This document shows positions 29,201-39,745 of a stretch of 64,000 nucleotides of DNA, one piece after another. This DNA comes from Pyxidicoccus parkwaysis. GTDB lineage: Bacteria; Myxococcota; Myxococcia; Myxococcales; Myxococcaceae. The position numbers and the translations under genes are program-made. The notes below the pieces were generated by a model. The model saw nothing but the letters and a program-made list of their open reading frames with translations. It made no database searches and had not been told where the DNA came from. Each line of letters starts with the position of its first letter. Position 1 is the first letter of the stretch. The stretch covers positions 558,001 to 622,000 of the forward strand of contig NZ_CP071090.1 of assembly GCF_017301735.1 (NCBI RefSeq). Direction: 5' to 3'.

Positions 29201-29460
29201 TTCGGCTTCACGCGCTTGGGGTCGACGTAGTTCTCCTTGACGTAGAGGATGACCTTCGTCAGGACGCGCAGGCTGTTGAGGTCGTGCTGGGGCTTCTCAC
29301 CCTTGGCGGCGGGCAGACTGCCGTCCCAGGAGCCCTGCCCGGCCTCGGCTGCGCCCATGGTGAGCGGCAAGGGGGCCCGGTTGCTGCCCACCAGGGCCCA
29401 GGCCCCGAGGAGCACGGCAACGGCGGTGATGCGGCGGAAGAAACGCGGCATGTGATTCAT
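26215..29460 (-). CDS. Very long S41 (CtpA-like) peptidase with C-terminal beta domains
   Basis: This 1081-aa exported protein starts with a signal sequence (FFRRITAVAVLLGAWALVGS). It has a PDZ domain near 190-280 (GGLGFVIQMREGNLTVVKVL) and an S41 domain at about 285-470 with the catalytic Ser in NSGSASASE (about 393) and Lys in FGKGSVQ (about 418). Classic CtpA proteins are about 400-550 aa. Here a charged helical linker (about 500-640) and about 430 more residues with beta-sandwich-like repeats (NGDGVVQRGETVNVVLDVTN type, near 770) follow. It is probably a periplasmic processing protease with binding domains. A ring of charged, coiled-coil-like sequence separates the halves. It is transcribed alone and ends at a strong terminator. 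Confidence 0.88.
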   Translation of the reverse strand: MNHMPRFFRRITAVAVLLGAWALVGSNRAPLPLTMGAAEAGQGSWDGSLPAAKGEKPQHDLNSLRVLTKVILYVKENYVDPKRVKPKEMMIAALEYVEKSVPDVLVDGNAETGKLNVNVNGKQREFDIAHVDSLWKMSFALKDVFDFLSKNMRPIEETRDIEYAAVNGMLSTLDPHSVLLRPELYREMKLSTKGEFGGLGFVIQMREGNLTVVKVLPKTPAARAGIQKDDRIKKIGEESTVNMDLNEAVSKLRGPVDSRITITVERDGWDKPRAMTLARAMISIESVQHKLLAGGVGYVRLKNFQGNTTRDLESALADIRKQASAKGGFKGLVLDLRGNPGGLLEQAIQVSDTFLSSGTIVATVGLSDKLREEKRARPTEGEDTFPIAVLVNSGSASASEIVAGALKNLDRAVIIGRQTFGKGSVQVLYDFPDDSALKLTIAKYLTPGDVSIQEVGIVPDIQLVPTRVTDERVDVFAPRRSMGEADLDQHFGNPDSTTVAKKREDVLDREKPMESLKYLKVDEKQQQATAAKEQTKDPKVAANEKAAAEKKHGDKEHPLLDVDVAGQGEELDDQLDAESQEEIKEDFEVQFARDYVLKATSPNRKQQLQQGKAFVEQKEKDEEGRINAAIAALGVDWSAGPTPKSVQLAATLSPGPDVKIAAGEVLEMVVTAENKGTEPLKRVRAWTESDNAFLDRREFLFGALNPGEKKSWKVNVRLPKDLTSRRDDVTVKFFDDNGQLPETRVAELNFVELPRPSFAFNWQVIDDCATCNGDGVVQRGETVNVVLDVTNAGTGPALDSFTQIKNGGDANIFIDKGRFKLGELKPGETKTARFLLEVKKGYKGDTFPLKLAIIDEPLEEFVMEKLELPVGDAAVAALEPKKSFVRVSDKAELFSAPMAEARPVAKLTGATVLPVEAITKGFYRVELEKDRFAFVRTQDAREQKTAGRATAPKLAWATQHRPPDIRLDVDPAAGGLVANGEKFTLSGAVNDPNGLLDVYVLVNDQKVYFKGVDPKGGEPNTLKFSTEFALKEGNNNVLVVAREDTDFASRRTLVIRRRPAEVAQKIAAPGTSATTVKPQPQ

Positions 29461-29673
29461 CCAAGCTGGAGCGCCGAAGCGCCCCTGGGTATTGCGAGAA
29501 ATGCCCTGAGATTTCGAACCTTTGTGACGCGAAAAACGTGCGCTGGGAGCGGCCTGGCAAGCCTAATCACGCCTGCCGGGTGCTTCAAGGCATCGCCTTG
29601 CTGCTGGGGATGCAGAACGTCCCTGAACGTCATTGCGTTCCCGTCACGTCGGGAGGACAGCCGGCCCGGACGT

Positions 29674-30489
29674 TTATTTCAGGGCAACGGGTGTGGCGTC
29701 GGGCGGGGGAGGCAGGAGGTTGGCCTGGCGCAGGCCCCGGTAGAGGAGGGTGCCGGCGATGATGGCCAGCGGGAGGAAGAAGGCGTTGAGGATGGGCACC
29801 CAGAGCAGGACGTAGACGCCCGCGCCCAGGCCGAGGCAGAGGGCGCGCCGCTCGCGCAGCATGCGGCGCACCTCGGCGAAGGAGTAGAGGTGGCGGGTCA
29901 TGGGGGCGGCCAGGTACTCGCCCGCCATCCACGTCATGGTCCACAGACTGCCGAGCACCGTCCACAGCACGCTGCCCACGCCGGGCACCAGGTGGAGGGG
30001 CAGGAGGATGGCCAGCCCCAGCACGAGGAAGAAGAGGCGCGCCAGCGTGTGCGCCACGCCGGTGACGATGCCGCGCACGAAGCCCGCCAGCGTGAAGGGC
30101 GGGCCGTCGTCTCCGCCCACCACGGCCTCCGTCGTCTCCGACAGCGGGTCCTGCAGCGGGGCGAGCAGGAGCGGGGGGACGACGTTGGCGCCCACCACCC
30201 AGACGACGAGGGCGGACAGCACCAGCACCGTGTACCAGCCGACGCGGCCGTACCAGGACTCGGGCAGGGCCCAGTACCCGGCCAGCAGCCCGGGGGCATG
30301 GCGGTACAGCAGCCAGGCGAGGCCCACCAGCGCCACGGCGGTGACGGCGGCGCAGAGGGCGGACAGGAGGAACAGGCGCCGGGAGCGGAAGAGGAGCGAG
30401 AAGGCGCGTCCGAGAAGCCCCAGGCCCTGGAAGAAATCGGACAGGCGGGACTCGGGCGCGAGGTGTGGGACGGCGGAATGTGGGGTCAT
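29674..30489 (-). CDS. EI24/CysZ-like membrane protein
   Basis: This 271-aa protein has about five or six hydrophobic segments (around 38-65, 80-108, 150-185, 195-215 and 225-250) and the EI24 (CysZ-type) pattern, with conserved VVPPLLLAPLQDPLSE between the second and third helices. CysZ is a sulfate uptake protein in enterobacteria, but most EI24 proteins are uncharacterised, so that substrate is not assumed. It is divergent from gshA (59 nt), and an upstream shared promoter is possible. The spacer of about 213 nt before the S41 gene shows no gene. Confidence 0.8.
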   Translation of the reverse strand: MTPHSAVPHLAPESRLSDFFQGLGLLGRAFSLLFRSRRLFLLSALCAAVTAVALVGLAWLLYRHAPGLLAGYWALPESWYGRVGWYTVLVLSALVVWVVGANVVPPLLLAPLQDPLSETTEAVVGGDDGPPFTLAGFVRGIVTGVAHTLARLFFLVLGLAILLPLHLVPGVGSVLWTVLGSLWTMTWMAGEYLAAPMTRHLYSFAEVRRMLRERRALCLGLGAGVYVLLWVPILNAFFLPLAIIAGTLLYRGLRQANLLPPPPDATPVALK

Positions 30490-30548
30490 GAAGGGGCCGT
30501 GCTCAAATCAGGGCAGGTCCAACGGCTCACGTTATATAGGGCGCGCCC

Positions 30549-31886
30549 ATGTCCCTCGACCTCAAGCGCGCGGCCTCCGAGCCCATCACCTCCGTCGACA
30601 TGCTGGTGGCCGGCTTCCGGTCCGCCGAGAAGCCCCGGAGCGAGCACCGGCTCGGCCTGGAGCATGAGAAGTTCATCTACCCCGCCGGGTCCGCGAAGCC
30701 CCTGCCCTATGAGGGCGAGTCGGGGATTGGCGCGCTGCTGGCCCGGCTGGCGCCCGGGGGCTACACGCCCTTCCGCGAGACGCCCGAGTCGCCCGTCATC
30801 GCCCTGCAGCGCGGCATGGCCACCATCTCCCTGGAGCCGGGCGGACAGTTCGAGCTGTCCGGCAGCCCCTTCCGCACCGCGCGCGAGGCGCACGAGGAGA
30901 ACCTGGCTCACCTCAAGGAGGTGAAGGCGGCGGCGGACGCGCTGGGCCTGCGGGTCATCTTCATGGGCTACCGGCCCACGGTGACGCCGGCGGACATGCC
31001 GTGGATGCCGAAGACGCGCTACCTCATCATGCGGCGCACCCTGCCGGAGCGTGGCCGGCTGGCGCTGAACATGATGCTGATGACGGCCACCGGTCAGGTA
31101 TCTCTCGACTGGGCGGACGAGGCGGACTGTATTCGCAAGACGGTGGTGGTGGCGCGGCTGGCGCCGCTGATGAACGCCATGTACGCCAACAGCCCGCTGG
31201 TGGAGGGCAAGCCGTCCGGCTACCTGTCCTTCCGCAACCGCGTCTGGGACGAGGTGGACCCCACGCGCTGTGGCTACCTGCCGGCCTTCTTCGACGGCTC
31301 GTTCTCCTACCGTGCCTACGTGGAGTGGGCGCTGGACGCGCCGCTGCTCTTCCTGCGCCGCAACGGGCAGTACCTGCACCCCAAGCTCACCTTCCGGCAG
31401 CTCCTGAAGGAGGGCTTCGAGGGCAAGCCGCCGGACCTGGACGACTGGACGGACCACCTGTCCACGCTCTTCCCCGAGGTGCGGCTGAAGAAGGTGGTGG
31501 AGGTGCGCGGCGCGGACTGCGTGGACGCGGCGATGACGGGCGCGCTGGGCGCCCTGTGGCGCGGCATCCTCTACGACGCCACCGCGCTGGACGAGGCGGA
31601 GCGCCTGTTGCCGAAGCTGAGCTTCGCCGAGCACCAGGCCTTCCACGACACCGCGCGCCGCGAGGGGCTGGCGGGGAAGCTGGGCTCGCACGAGCTGAAG
31701 CGGCTGGCCGCGGAGATGGTGGCCATCTCCCGGCGCGGCCTGCAGCGGCTGGACGCGGCGGATGCGCCGCTGTTGGACCCGCTGGCGGAGGTGGCCGCCA
31801 CGGGGCGCTCGCCCGCGGTGGCCGTGCTCGAGGCGTGGGAGAAGGACCCGCGCCCCGAGTCGGTGCTGGCGCGCTTCGCGTTGTGA
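30549..31886 (+). CDS. gshA: Glutamate-cysteine ligase, plant/alpha-proteobacterial type
   Basis: This 445-aa enzyme joins glutamate and cysteine to gamma-glutamylcysteine, the first step of glutathione synthesis. It matches the GCS2 type: GLEHEKFIYPAG near the N-terminus, GMATISLEPGGQFELSGSPF (active-site block) near 96-115 and the metal-binding region MRRTLPERGRLALNMMLMTA. The ATG at 30549 follows GTTATATAGG, which could be a -10 for a nearly leaderless message. The neighbour EI24 gene is divergent. gshB is not in the window. Confidence 0.92.
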   Translation: MSLDLKRAASEPITSVDMLVAGFRSAEKPRSEHRLGLEHEKFIYPAGSAKPLPYEGESGIGALLARLAPGGYTPFRETPESPVIALQRGMATISLEPGGQFELSGSPFRTAREAHEENLAHLKEVKAAADALGLRVIFMGYRPTVTPADMPWMPKTRYLIMRRTLPERGRLALNMMLMTATGQVSLDWADEADCIRKTVVVARLAPLMNAMYANSPLVEGKPSGYLSFRNRVWDEVDPTRCGYLPAFFDGSFSYRAYVEWALDAPLLFLRRNGQYLHPKLTFRQLLKEGFEGKPPDLDDWTDHLSTLFPEVRLKKVVEVRGADCVDAAMTGALGALWRGILYDATALDEAERLLPKLSFAEHQAFHDTARREGLAGKLGSHELKRLAAEMVAISRRGLQRLDAADAPLLDPLAEVAATGRSPAVAVLEAWEKDPRPESVLARFAL

Positions 31887-31892
31887 CGCGGA

Positions 31893-32507
31893 CTAGAAGC
31901 GCCCTCCCACGGTGATGTTGGCGTTGAAGAGGCTGCCCTTCTCGTCATTGCCGCTGGCCGTGCGCACCACGTTCTCGCTCCCGAGGATGCTGTACGTGGC
32001 GCGCGCTCCGGCGACGATGTTGCCGAAGCGGTAGTCCAGGCCGGCCGCCAGCGGAATCTCCGTCTGGAGGTCGTTGTGGTAGACGCCCTCTCCGCCGGTC
32101 GACGGGTCGAGGTAGCTCAGGCCGGCGCCGGCCCCCACGAAGGGCCGCCACTTTTCGTCCAGGAGCGGGCCCGCCTTGGCGAGGAGGCCCAGGTTGTTGC
32201 GCCAGATGCCCTCTCCGCTCTGCACCCGGCTGTCGTCGATGGCGAGGCGCTGTATCTGGTAGCCGCCTTCGATGGCGAGGAACGGCCAGTACTGCGCGTT
32301 GGCGGTGACGCCCAGGAGCGGTCCCGGGTTGGTGTTCGTCGCCAGGCCGCCCGTGAAGCCGCCCACGCCCAGGCCCACGTCGATGCCCACCGGGGGCCGC
32401 TCGTTGACTTTCAGCTTCGCGCCCACGTTCTGGGCCTCAATCGCGAATGCCGGCGCTGCCAGGCATGCGGCCGCCAGGGCGGCTCCCCACCAAATCGAAC
32501 GTCGCAT
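31893..32507 (-). CDS. Small outer-membrane beta-barrel protein, unknown function
   Basis: This 204-aa protein has a signal peptide (MRRSIWWGAALAAACLAAPAFA) and the strand pattern of an eight-stranded OmpA/OMP_b-brl type barrel (for example GPLLGVTANAQYWPFLAIEG), ending in VGGRF with a C-terminal Phe. The ATG at 32507 has GGAGG 6 nt upstream; a start 14 codons earlier is rejected. It is convergent with gshA (7 nt). It may be a stability or adhesion protein; no function is assigned. Confidence 0.78.
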   Translation of the reverse strand: MRRSIWWGAALAAACLAAPAFAIEAQNVGAKLKVNERPPVGIDVGLGVGGFTGGLATNTNPGPLLGVTANAQYWPFLAIEGGYQIQRLAIDDSRVQSGEGIWRNNLGLLAKAGPLLDEKWRPFVGAGAGLSYLDPSTGGEGVYHNDLQTEIPLAAGLDYRFGNIVAGARATYSILGSENVVRTASGNDEKGSLFNANITVGGRF

Positions 32508-32647
32508 CGCATTCCTCCCTGAAGTGTCGGTCAGCGGAAAGGTGGGCATGCGTCGACCGGGCTCCAGGGAAGGCCACTGTGACGGACGCTGGCTCGAAGG
32601 GACGCGGTGGGAGTGAGGCTCGCGGCGCTGGAGAGCCTGGCGGCGCG

Positions 32648-35293
32648 CTAGCGGCGGCCGAAGAGCTTCTTCAGTCCGGACAGCAGGCCGCTCGGACGCG
32701 CCTCGGGCTCGCCCTCCAGCGGCGAGCGGCCGATGAGCGTGTCGCGGGCCGCGTCGTCCAAATCATCACCGGCCAGGGAGACGGGCTTGCGCTTCGCGCC
32801 GGGCAGGGTGGCCTCCAGCGAGAGGGTGCCGTCGGCGGTGAGCGAGAAGTGGAGCTCGGCCTCGCCCGGACGCTCGACGAAGAGGGAGAGCTTGCCGAGG
32901 TACTCGTTCTCCGGGGCCACGGGCGAGGGGCCCTGGAAGAGGGCGAGCTCCAGCGCGCCCGGCACCACGGGCAGCACCAGCGTCTTGCTGGTGGGCAGGC
33001 GGGTGTTGCGCTCCAGCACGCGGCGCAGTGTGCCTCCGCGCTCGGCGACGCCGATGGGCGCGGAGAGGACCTCGGACACGGTGGCGGCGGGCTTGCCGGC
33101 CTCCGCCAGCAGCAGGCCCTGGCCGAGCAGCGCCGCGCCGAGCGCCACCGCGCCGCGCGGGTCCACGTCGTCCCGCACGGGGACGCCGAGGCTCTCCTCC
33201 AGGCGGCGGCGCACCAGCGGCGCGCGGCCCTGGCCACCCACGAGCAGCACCGCGTCCAGGCCCTGCGGTGAGAGGGCGTTGGACTCCAGCACCTCGCGGA
33301 CGACCGTCGTCACGCGCTGGGCGAGGTCCGCGGTGAGGGCCTCGATGCGCTCGCGGGTGAGGGGAGGCACGGTGCCCGAGGAGAGGGAGACATCCACCTG
33401 CTCGCGCTCGGAGAGGGCCACCTTGGCGGACTCGGCGGCGGTGCGCAGCGGGGCCCAGTCGAGGACGTGCTGCGGCCGGGGAACGCCCTGCTCGTCGAGG
33501 TCCGCGGCGAGCGCCTCGGCGATGCGGGCGTCGAAGTCCATGCCGCCCACCGCCGGGTCTCCGCCGGTGGTGATGACCTCGAGGTCGTCTCCCGTCACCT
33601 GCACCACGCAGACCTCGAGGCCGCCGCCTCCGAGGTCCACGACGAGCACGCGCTTGCGGGCAAGGCCCTTGCTGTGGCCGTACGCGAGCGCCGCGGCCGC
33701 GGAGGCGGTGAGGATGCGCTGCGCGTCGAGCCCCGCGAGTGTCGCGGCCTCGCGCAGGGCGGCGCGCTGGCGGTCGGTGAAGTGCGACGGGACGCTGATG
33801 ACGGCGCGCGTGGCCTTGCGGCCGACGAAGGTGGCGGCGGCGTGCTTCAGCTCGCGCAGCAGCAGGGCCGTGAAGAGCGTGGGGGCGATGAGCCGGCCGC
33901 CGAGCTCCACGGACGCGTCGCCGCTCGGGTCGGCGGAGACGGGGAAGGGGAGCTGGGTGGCCAGCTCCCTCAGGCGTGGCGAGCGCGCGCGCAGGCCGAG
34001 CAGCCGCTTGAGGCCCGTGGCGGCACGGCGCGGGGCGCGGTCGGCCTCCACCTGCGCGGCGGGGCCGACGAGCAATTCACCGCTGCCGTCCACGGCGACG
34101 AGGGCGGGCAGTTCCGTGCCATCCGTGCCGGGGAGTGGGACGAGCTTTGCGGTGCCCTCGTGGAAGACGGCGACGCGCGCATGCGAGGTGCCGAGGTCGA
34201 TGCCGAGGACGACCTCGGGAATCGCGGGCGCCGGTGTGGGCGCGGTGACGGGCACGTCGAGCAGCGCGCGGCGGCGGTTGCGGACAGCCTCGGCGTCCTG
34301 GGCGGCGGAGGAGAGAGGCTCGGGCTCGGCGGTGGGCTGGGGCTCCGCGCGCGCCGTGGTGGCCTGCGCGGTGGGTGGCTCGGCGCGGGCGGTGACCGGC
34401 ACGCTGGGCTGAGGCTCCACGCGCTCGGGAGTGGCTGTCGCGGTGGGTGGCTCGGCGTGGGCGGTGGCCGGCACGGTGAGCTGCGGCTCCGTACGCTCGG
34501 GAGTAGCCGGCGCGGCGGGTGGCTCGGCGCGGACCTGCGCAGCCTGAAGGTCGGTGGCGCTCGCGGGTGAGGCGGCTTCTTGCTGGGGCGCCGGTGCGGG
34601 CTGAGCCTGCTCTCGGGACGAGGAGTCTTCGTCCGGCTCCGTCAGGCTCGCAGTGATGTCGAAGCCGAGGTCCTCGTCCTCGGGCGGCGCCGACGACTCG
34701 GGAGCGGGGGAGGTCTCCGCCCGTGTCTCGGATTGAGCGTCTTCGTGGGCGACCGCCTCGGGAGCTTCTACCGCTTGCGGCGCTTCGGGATGCGCGGGCT
34801 CCTCGCGCGCGGCGGCCTCGGCGCCTTCGTCCGCTCCCGCTTCCTCGGATGGAGCGGACTCCTCCTGCTCGGGAGCCTGTGCTTCTTCGTTCGCCGCCTC
34901 GGCTGCCGGAGCGGCGCGCTCCTCGACGGGCGGAGTTGCTGGCACCGTCACCCGCCGCGCGGGCTCCACCGCGCCGCTGCGGCGGGCCACCAGGCGGTCG
35001 ATGAGCGCCTTGCTCGACGCGTCCAGCTTCACGAAGCGCACCGTCATTCCAGCGCGCCCGCCGCCCGCGTCCACCTGCGCCTTCACCACCACGCCTTCAC
35101 CGCGCAGTAGTCGCGTGCCGTCCGCCAGCACGAACTCGAACGCGAGCCCCGTCCCCTCGGGCTTCAGCGCGCGCGTGGCCACGAAGACGCCGCCGCGCGC
35201 CACGTTCGAGCCGTACTTCTCGATGAACTCGTCCTCCGTCGTGTACGGAAGCCGGATGCGCAGGGGGAGGAGCTTGGACGCCAGTCCGCTCAT
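32648..35293 (-). CDS. PilZ-like domain fused to an Hsp70/DnaK-like ATPase
   Basis: This 881-aa protein has an N-terminal PilZ-like domain (about 1-105) with segments typical of the myxobacterial PilZ subfamily (NVARGGVFVATRALKPEG and GMTVRFVKLD). A disordered acidic/Pro linker (about 115-340) contains a 24-aa tandem repeat. An Hsp70 ATPase follows, with VLGIDLGTSHARVAVF (about 356), VISVPSHFTDRQRAAL, VVDLGGGGLEVCVVQV and the LLVGGQGRAPLVRRRLEE block, then a short substrate-binding-like part. Residues for c-di-GMP binding (RxxxR) are not obvious, so nucleotide binding is uncertain. It overlaps the upstream lipoprotein gene by 4 nt (ATGA), in one operon after alaS. No J-domain gene is near. 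Confidence 0.88.
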   Translation of the reverse strand: MSGLASKLLPLRIRLPYTTEDEFIEKYGSNVARGGVFVATRALKPEGTGLAFEFVLADGTRLLRGEGVVVKAQVDAGGGRAGMTVRFVKLDASSKALIDRLVARRSGAVEPARRVTVPATPPVEERAAPAAEAANEEAQAPEQEESAPSEEAGADEGAEAAAREEPAHPEAPQAVEAPEAVAHEDAQSETRAETSPAPESSAPPEDEDLGFDITASLTEPDEDSSSREQAQPAPAPQQEAASPASATDLQAAQVRAEPPAAPATPERTEPQLTVPATAHAEPPTATATPERVEPQPSVPVTARAEPPTAQATTARAEPQPTAEPEPLSSAAQDAEAVRNRRRALLDVPVTAPTPAPAIPEVVLGIDLGTSHARVAVFHEGTAKLVPLPGTDGTELPALVAVDGSGELLVGPAAQVEADRAPRRAATGLKRLLGLRARSPRLRELATQLPFPVSADPSGDASVELGGRLIAPTLFTALLLRELKHAAATFVGRKATRAVISVPSHFTDRQRAALREAATLAGLDAQRILTASAAAALAYGHSKGLARKRVLVVDLGGGGLEVCVVQVTGDDLEVITTGGDPAVGGMDFDARIAEALAADLDEQGVPRPQHVLDWAPLRTAAESAKVALSEREQVDVSLSSGTVPPLTRERIEALTADLAQRVTTVVREVLESNALSPQGLDAVLLVGGQGRAPLVRRRLEESLGVPVRDDVDPRGAVALGAALLGQGLLLAEAGKPAATVSEVLSAPIGVAERGGTLRRVLERNTRLPTSKTLVLPVVPGALELALFQGPSPVAPENEYLGKLSLFVERPGEAELHFSLTADGTLSLEATLPGAKRKPVSLAGDDLDDAARDTLIGRSPLEGEPEARPSGLLSGLKKLFGRR
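34329..34529 (-). repeat. 72-bp tandem repeat inside the PilZ-Hsp70 linker
   Basis: A unit containing gcggtgggtggctcggcg recurs at 34368, 34440 and 34512 (72 bp apart), with a partial copy at the left edge. Each unit encodes 24 residues of Ala/Glu/Pro/Thr linker (AEPPTA...ERxEPQ). Copies differ by a few bases, so this is an older expansion in a disordered region. Confidence 0.75.
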
Positions 35294-35951
35294 CGCAGGG
35301 GAATCCGTACGTCCCCTCCGGACCCCTGCATCACCAGGTGCAGGCCGTCGTCCCGCAGTGCCGCCGGGGGGAGCTCGAACAGGAGGACCACGTCGGTGCG
35401 CTCCTCGGGCGCCCAGGTGCGTCGCAGGGGCCGCGTGCCCGCCACCACCTGCGCGTCACGGGCCAGCGGGTACGGTTGATTCCCCGCGCCCACCACGCGC
35501 GCGCCGTCCAAATCCAACGTCAGGGGCGCGGCACCCACGTTCTGCGTGATGAGCCGCACGCGGAGGAACAGGTCCTCCGTCGTCAGGCCCACCTTCCCCG
35601 AGCCCTTCACCGAGTGCGAGGACTCCAACCCGGTGAGCTTCACCGCGAGGGTGTCCACGTGCACGGTGGCGTTGGGCTCGGGCAGCGACAGCGTGCGCTC
35701 CGAGGACTCGTCGAGCCCCGCGGCCAGCCCCGCCAGCTGCGCGTTCGGGTCGCCCCGCGTGGACTCGGGGCCCTGGGAGGGATGGCCTCCCTGGTTCACC
35801 CGGTCCACCTCGGCGCGGAGCTTCTGGAGCGTCCGGTCATCTCCCCCGCCCCCGGCCCCCTGCGCGGACTCCTCCTTCGTGCAGCCCCCCATGAGGAGGG
35901 CCGCCGCGGTGAGGAGCGCCACCGGCGCCAGGGAAGGGGAGGACCGGAGGC

Positions 35952-35955
<4 letters not shown>
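35290..35955 (-). CDS. Lipoprotein, unknown function
   Basis: This 221-aa protein has a lipoprotein leader (LTAAALLMGGC, Cys-25). The mature part has a short acidic/Gly region, a charged helix (QKLRAEVDRVNQGG) and a beta-rich domain of about 120 aa (LTGLESSHSVKGSGKVGLTT ... LTQNVG-type strands) that resembles NEAT-like or DUF4352-type domains. It overlaps the alaS gene (ATGA, 35952-35955) and the Hsp70 gene (35290-35293), so it is translated within the alaS operon. Function not known. Confidence 0.8.
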
Positions 35956-38645
<2,690 letters not shown>

Positions 38646-38989
38646 GGTGTGGGTATATGCCACAACGCGAGGCGGCGCAGGAGTTCTTGGAGGGTGCATG
38701 GGTGGGAGGACGGCCCACGCGTCGAGTGGCTGACCTGGATGGCGGCGTGCCCGGGGAGGGACGGACGGCGGGCCGGGACGGCCGGAAGGGGGCCGGGCGG
38801 GCGGTGTCGGGTGGGGGACAGGGACGGAGGATGGGGCCGGCCGGGGCGCCTTCGCGCGAGCCGCAATGGGCCGAGCCCGAAGGCTGTCTTCGCGAGGAGC
38901 CACCGGTGATTCACAGCCGCTGATGCCGGGTCGTCTTGGTCCTCGAACCTGCACTTCCAACCCGCAGGTCATCCCACGAGGAGCAAGCC
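38646..38989. promoter_or_regulatory. Divergent spacer between alaS and a small gene
   Basis: This 344-nt stretch has no supported gene: the only open frame (about 88 codons, plus strand) has no ribosome site and an unconserved, Gly/Arg-rich composition. It should hold the promoters of alaS (minus) and the 75-aa gene (plus). CATATACC lies only about 8 nt before the alaS ATG and may be a -10-like box, but no -35 was found. It contains long G-rich runs (about 38775-38830). Confidence 0.4.
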
Positions 38990-39217
38990 ATGGCGAGCGC
39001 GACGCTGACGACGAACCAGTACGTGGACATCCCTGGAACCGCTGAGGTGAAGGTGAGCAACGCCACCGGCAATGCCGGCGCTGTGAGGGTCGCGTGCCCG
39101 AACGTGCCGTACGTCGATTATGCGGTGCCTGCCAACGGCAGCAGGAACCTCCAGATTCCGATTGGCACGACCCGGTTCACCAACATCGGGGCTCCGACGC
39201 TCACCCTCACCTGGTAG
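38990..39217 (+). CDS. Small 75-aa protein, unknown function
   Basis: This 75-aa open frame has a strong ribosome site (GAGGAG, 8 nt before the ATG at 38990) and a protein-like composition: MASATLTTNQYVDIPGTAEV continues into a Val/Thr/Asn-rich beta-type sequence that ends LTLTW. There is no signal peptide. The amino-acid pattern (short beta strands, repeated VxVxN) suggests a compact beta domain. It has no recognised homologue. It is convergent with the acetyltransferase, with a hairpin between the two stops. Confidence 0.6.
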   Translation: MASATLTTNQYVDIPGTAEVKVSNATGNAGAVRVACPNVPYVDYAVPANGSRNLQIPIGTTRFTNIGAPTLTLTW

Positions 39218-39231
39218 ACCCGCGACGCGTT

Positions 39232-39264
39232 CGCCAGGACGCTTCCCGTGTCATCGTCCTGGCG
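39232..39264. terminator. Perfect 10-bp hairpin between convergent genes
   Basis: CGCCAGGACG (39232-39241) and CGTCCTGGCG (39255-39264) form a perfect 10-bp stem with a 13-nt loop. It starts 14 nt after the small-gene stop and overlaps the stop of the convergent acetyltransferase. There is no T-run, but its symmetry fits a bidirectional terminator. Confidence 0.55.
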
Positions 39265-39745
39265 TACCACGGGGAGCCAGGCCCTTTGTTCGCGGGCCTC
39301 GCTCCTCGCGTTGGCCATGACTTGCGCGCTTCAGCTCCCGCGCCGGAATCCCAGCCACCACCGCCCCGGGCGCCACGTCAGAAGTCACCACCGCGTTCGC
39401 GCCAATCACCGCCCCGTCTCCCACAGTCACGGGGCCGAGAATCTTGGCCCCCACGCCGACGAAGACATTGCGTCCAATCTTGGGCACGCCCGCGACTCCG
39501 AACTCCGGCTCCACGCTGACGTTCTGCGAGAGGAAACTCCCCTCTCCAATCTCCACCCCGGGCGCCACCACCACGCCCATGCCGCCGTAGCCCAGTTCCA
39601 CACTGGTATGCAGCCGTGCCTCCAGGTCCACGTGACACTGGTGCACGCGCTTGCCCAGCGCCGCCATCACTCCCGGCAGCACCGGCACGCGCCACATCTT
39701 CAGCCGCTTCGCGGCCCGGTAGAAGGTCAGCGCCGTCGGACCCAT
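39251..39745 (-). CDS. Hexapeptide-repeat acetyltransferase (serine acetyltransferase-like)
   Basis: This 164-aa protein has a left-handed parallel beta-helix pattern, with hexapeptide units between about 75 and 145 ([52 protein letters not shown]) and the typical end [10 protein letters not shown]. Family members are O-acetyltransferases for serine, sugars or capsule residues. The start at 39745 overlaps the preceding FemAB-type gene by 19 nt. It is the last gene of the polymer operon, so acetylation of the polymer or its precursor is a reasonable inference. A catalytic His cannot be fixed by eye. Confidence 0.82.
   Translation of the reverse strand: MGPTALTFYRAAKRLKMWRVPVLPGVMAALGKRVHQCHVDLEARLHTSVELGYGGMGVVVAPGVEIGEGSFLSQNVSVEPEFGVAGVPKIGRNVFVGVGAKILGPVTVGDGAVIGANAVVTSDVAPGAVVAGIPARELKRASHGQREERGPRTKGLAPRGTPGR

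Noticed and set aside
29530..29673. Sigma-54-like motif (GGCATCGCCTTGC) near the S41 start
   Set aside because: The GG to GC spacing is one base short and it points to the plus strand, away from any nearby gene.
25990..30924. 1644-codon open frame on the plus strand
   Set aside because: It runs antisense to the S41 peptidase and EI24 genes, with no motifs, and is explained by GC bias.
38657..38923. 88-codon open frame in the alaS upstream spacer
   Set aside because: No ribosome site, Gly/Arg-rich composition, no similarity; it is antisense to the upstream extension of alaS, which is itself not used.
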